Below the pieces are notes generated by a model. The model had not been told where the DNA came from, did not search any database, and saw only the letters and a program-made list of their open reading frames with translations. From Eggerthellaceae bacterium (GTDB lineage: Bacteria > Actinomycetota > Coriobacteriia > Coriobacteriales > Eggerthellaceae), in contig CAAEEV010000198.1 of assembly GCA_900754955.1 (NCBI GenBank), positions 1 through 18,825 of the forward strand: a DNA stretch of 18,825 bases, written 5' to 3'. Each line of letters opens with the position of its first letter. Position 1 is the first letter of the stretch. Position numbers and translations under genes: made by a program. Positions 16,672-18,825 of this stretch are shown here, one piece after another.

Positions 16672-18618
16672 TTAGATATCGAGCGCTGCGTGGAAGCCCT
16701 CATACACGGCGTTCGTGATGTTCGACGGACGCTTCGCGTCGCCGATGATGCGCACGAACGGAGCCGCATCGCGCAGCGCGTCGGCTGCGGCCGTGCGCGA
16801 GCGCTGGCCGATGGCGCACACCACCGTGTCGCCTGCGATGAGACGCTCCGCGCCGTCCTGCGCCACGGTGACGCCGTCAGCCGTAACAGCCTGGGCGCAG
16901 GCGTTGAGCGCCACGTCGACGCCCGCCTCTTCGATCTGCGCGAGGAGGATCGGGCGGTGGCGGATGTTCGCGTCAATGGCGAGCCCATCGCGCATCTCGA
17001 CGAGGTGCACCTTCTTGCCCTTGCCCGCCATGAGCAGCGCGCACTCGCAACCGGTGAGGCCACCGCCGACGATCACGACCTCCTCGCCCACCGGCGCGCC
17101 CTCGAGGTAAAGCTCGTCGATCGAGCGCACGACGGCGTCGTCGGACACGGGCACGGGAAGCGTCATCGCCTCGGAGCCCACTGCCACGATGCAGGCGTCG
17201 GCGCCGAACTCGTCGGCGAACGCGGCGTCAACCGGCGTGTTGAGCCTGATGTCGACCCCCGCCTTATCGCAGAGGTGCGCATAGGTAACGCCGAGGTGGT
17301 ACATGTCCTGCTTGAACGGCAGCGCCGCCTCGGTGCGCAGGATGCCGCCGAGCGTGTCGCTCGCCTCGCAGAGCGTCACGTCGTGCCCGCGCAGCGCCGC
17401 CGTGCGGGCCGCCACCATGCCGGCGATGCCGCCGCCGACCACGAGCACCTTCCTCTTCCGCGCGGCGGGAACGATATCGAGCCCCTCGAGCTCGCGGCCG
17501 ATGCGCGGGTTGAGCGCGCAGCGACGCGTCTGCGTGACGGGACGCTCGGCCATGCACACGAAGCAGCGCATGCAGCGGACGATGTCGTCGCCCTCGTTCG
17601 CCATCACCTTGTTCGGCAGCTCGGGATCGGCGAGCAGCGCGCGGCCCATCACCACGAGATCGGCCTTGCCGCTCGCTATGATCTCCTCCATCTGATCGGG
17701 ATCGGACAGGCCGCCGATGGTGGCAACGGGCACCGACACGTGCTTCTTGATCTCCTCGGCGAGGTAGACGTTGCAGCCGTGCTCGCGGAACATCGAGGGA
17801 TGGGTGATGCTGAAACCGAACTGGTAGGAGCCGGCCGACACGTGGATGATGTCGACGAGGTCCTCGAGCGCATGCGCGATGCGACAGCCCTCGTCGAGGT
17901 CGTAGCCGCCGTCGAAGAGCTCGGAGCCGCTCATGCGCAGCTCGATCGGGAAGCCCGGGCCCACCTCGGCGCGCACCGCGGTGAGGATCTCGCGGGCGAA
18001 GCGCACGCGGTTCTCGAGCGATCCGCCGTACTCGTCGGTACGGTGGTTGAAATACGGCGAGAGGAACTGGTTGATGAGCCAGCCGTGGCCCGCATGCACC
18101 ATGCACATGTCGAAGCCGGCGCGCTTGGCGAGACCCGCTGCCTCGGCATATGCGGCGACGATGCTCGCGATCTGCTCCTTGGTGAGCGCCTTGACGGGAA
18201 TGCCGTCGGGACGCACGCCGTCGCTCGGCCCGAACTGGTGCAGGTCGCCCTTTCTCTTCTTGTCGACCATGTACGTACCCGCATACTGACCCGAGTGCGA
18301 TAGCTCGATCGAGGCGAGGGCACCGTGGCGCTTGATGGCGTCGGCGACATAGGTGAAGGCGCCGAGCTGACCGGGCGTCTTGAGCGAGAGGTGGAGCATC
18401 TGGGATCCGTCGGTCTCGGGATGCACGACGAGCTCGCTCACCGTGACGATGGCGGCGCCGCCCTTCGCGCGCGCCTCGTAGAAGCCGAGCGTGCGCGGGC
18501 CCGGCGTGCCCTGAGCGTCGACGTCGGTTGCACCGAGCGGCGCCGAGCACATGCGGTTGCGCAGCGTCAAACGACCGATCTTGAGCGGCTTGCAGAGATT
18601 AGGATAATCGCGTTTCAT
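16672..18618 (-). CDS. FMN/4Fe-4S/FAD NAD(P)H-dependent oxidoreductase (2-enoate / 2,4-dienoyl-CoA reductase type)
   Basis: The 648-residue enzyme belongs to the old-yellow-enzyme branch with an extra Fe-S cluster and FAD/NAD(P)H domain, as in 2,4-dienoyl-CoA reductase, 2-enoate reductase and BaiCD-like enzymes; members typically reduce activated C=C bonds. The FMN TIM barrel covers about 1-340 (HAGHGWLINQFLSPYFNHR at 175-193, then TDEYGGS; ELSHSGQYA at 105-113). The Fe-S ligands are C349, C352, C355 and C367. FAD binding begins at VLVVGGGIAG (391-400), and a nested NAD(P)H fold at VVIVGGGLTGCECA (514-527). The C-terminal IGDAKRPSNITNAVYEGF is typical. I chose ATG 18618 (MKRDYPNLCKP) because GGTGGAG lies 7 bases upstream; a GTG at 18639 would add 7 residues. 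The substrate is unknown; the neighbouring CoA ligase suggests an enoate or enoyl-CoA. Confidence 0.92.
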   Translation of the reverse strand: MKRDYPNLCKPLKIGRLTLRNRMCSAPLGATDVDAQGTPGPRTLGFYEARAKGGAAIVTVSELVVHPETDGSQMLHLSLKTPGQLGAFTYVADAIKRHGALASIELSHSGQYAGTYMVDKKRKGDLHQFGPSDGVRPDGIPVKALTKEQIASIVAAYAEAAGLAKRAGFDMCMVHAGHGWLINQFLSPYFNHRTDEYGGSLENRVRFAREILTAVRAEVGPGFPIELRMSGSELFDGGYDLDEGCRIAHALEDLVDIIHVSAGSYQFGFSITHPSMFREHGCNVYLAEEIKKHVSVPVATIGGLSDPDQMEEIIASGKADLVVMGRALLADPELPNKVMANEGDDIVRCMRCFVCMAERPVTQTRRCALNPRIGRELEGLDIVPAARKRKVLVVGGGIAGMVAARTAALRGHDVTLCEASDTLGGILRTEAALPFKQDMYHLGVTYAHLCDKAGVDIRLNTPVDAAFADEFGADACIVAVGSEAMTLPVPVSDDAVVRSIDELYLEGAPVGEEVVIVGGGLTGCECALLMAGKGKKVHLVEMRDGLAIDANIRHRPILLAQIEEAGVDVALNACAQAVTADGVTVAQDGAERLIAGDTVVCAIGQRSRTAAADALRDAAPFVRIIGDAKRPSNITNAVYEGFHAALDI

Positions 18619-18646
18619 GATGGAGCTCCACCCCTTCACATCCCCC

Positions 18647-18686
18647 TACAAAACAAGGACGAAGCCCCTGCGTCGAGGCTTCGTCC
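18647..18686 (-). terminator. Terminator-like hairpin upstream of the flavoenzyme gene
   Basis: A perfect 10-bp stem (18657-18666 with 18677-18686, 10-base loop) is followed on the minus strand by TTGTTTTGT. It ends only about 30-40 bases before the flavoenzyme start. It may end an upstream minus-strand gene beyond the right edge, or be a leader hairpin of the flavoenzyme mRNA: a GATAAT box (complement of 18691-18696) just upstream could be that gene's -10. Confidence 0.6.
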
Positions 18687-18825
18687 CGTCATTATCCTAC
18701 AATGCCGAAAAAAGTGCGCACGCATGGTGACATGCACCGCAAGATTATGCAGCACGCACACGTTACGCAAACGCGCAAGCTGCCCGCCCAGAACCCCGCG
18801 GCGAAAAGCGTCGTCAAAAACAGGC
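18687..18825. other. Right-edge region with no assignable gene
   Basis: Two readings compete. On the plus strand an ATG at 18702 opens a basic frame to the edge (MPKKVRTHGDMHRKIMQHAH...), but there is no ribosome site. On the minus strand a frame runs from the edge to a TAATGA double stop just before the hairpin, but its last 25 codons are rare-codon and Cys-rich. A small dyad GCATG-N4-CATGC (18722-18735) could be an operator. More flanking sequence is needed to choose. Confidence 0.3.

Noticed and set aside
15937..18303. A 788-codon plus-strand open frame opposite the XRE-cupin and flavoenzyme genes
   Set aside because: Same shadow effect; the minus-strand genes have clear family motifs and ribosome sites.

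Overview
High-GC bacterial chromosome (roughly 60-65% G+C by eye, strong G/C third-position codon preference, several GTG starts). Two things point to the Actinomycetota class Coriobacteriia, most likely a gut Eggerthellaceae relative: a 12-transmembrane protein ending in a LuxR-type helix-turn-helix, which is a signature expansion of that group, and a large 4Fe-4S/FAD/FMN enoate-reductase-type flavoenzyme beside a cupin regulator. This placement is inference; no rRNA gene is present to test it.

Left part (1-5491). A partial membrane protein of unknown function runs off the left edge on the minus strand and is divergent from a dGTPase-like HD phosphohydrolase (plus). The dGTPase converges on a minus-strand pair: the 12-TM LuxR regulator and ribonuclease HI, whose start overlaps the regulator's stop. 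Upstream of the regulator is a lone tatA with its own terminator. A 387-bp gene-free stretch then separates tatA from a divergent secreted, cysteine-rich protein that looks like a C39-type papain-fold peptidase.

Central part (5519-13729, all minus). This is the classical nusA-infB translation/transcription operon in the order rimP - nusA - ylxR - infB - rbfA - nrnA - truB - ribF. Genes are mostly packed with overlaps or gaps of a few bases, so one transcript probably links ribosome maturation (RimP, RbfA), transcription elongation (NusA), RNase P modulation (YlxR), initiation (IF2), short-RNA turnover (NrnA), tRNA modification (TruB) and flavin cofactor synthesis (RibF). The exception to the packing is the 138-bp infB-rbfA gap, which holds two strong hairpins. 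The rimP leader has an 11-bp inverted repeat around a candidate -10 and a terminator-like hairpin.

Right part (13963-18825, minus). Three genes form a likely metabolic neighbourhood: an old-yellow-enzyme/2-enoate reductase-type flavoprotein, an XRE-cupin regulator and a fatty-acyl-CoA-synthetase-type AMP ligase. The gaps between them hold unusually strong inverted repeats, including a 96-bp imperfect palindromic element and a 14-bp perfect hairpin whose loop contains the regulator's stop codon.

Most of the window is conserved housekeeping DNA. I do not see a clearly new defence or mobile system. The best leads are the palindromic element at 15774-15869, the rimP leader structure, a zinc-finger-like tail on NusA, an internal repeat in IF2, and a shortened Fe-S cysteine spacing in the flavoenzyme. 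No tRNA, rRNA, CRISPR array or insertion sequence was recognised.
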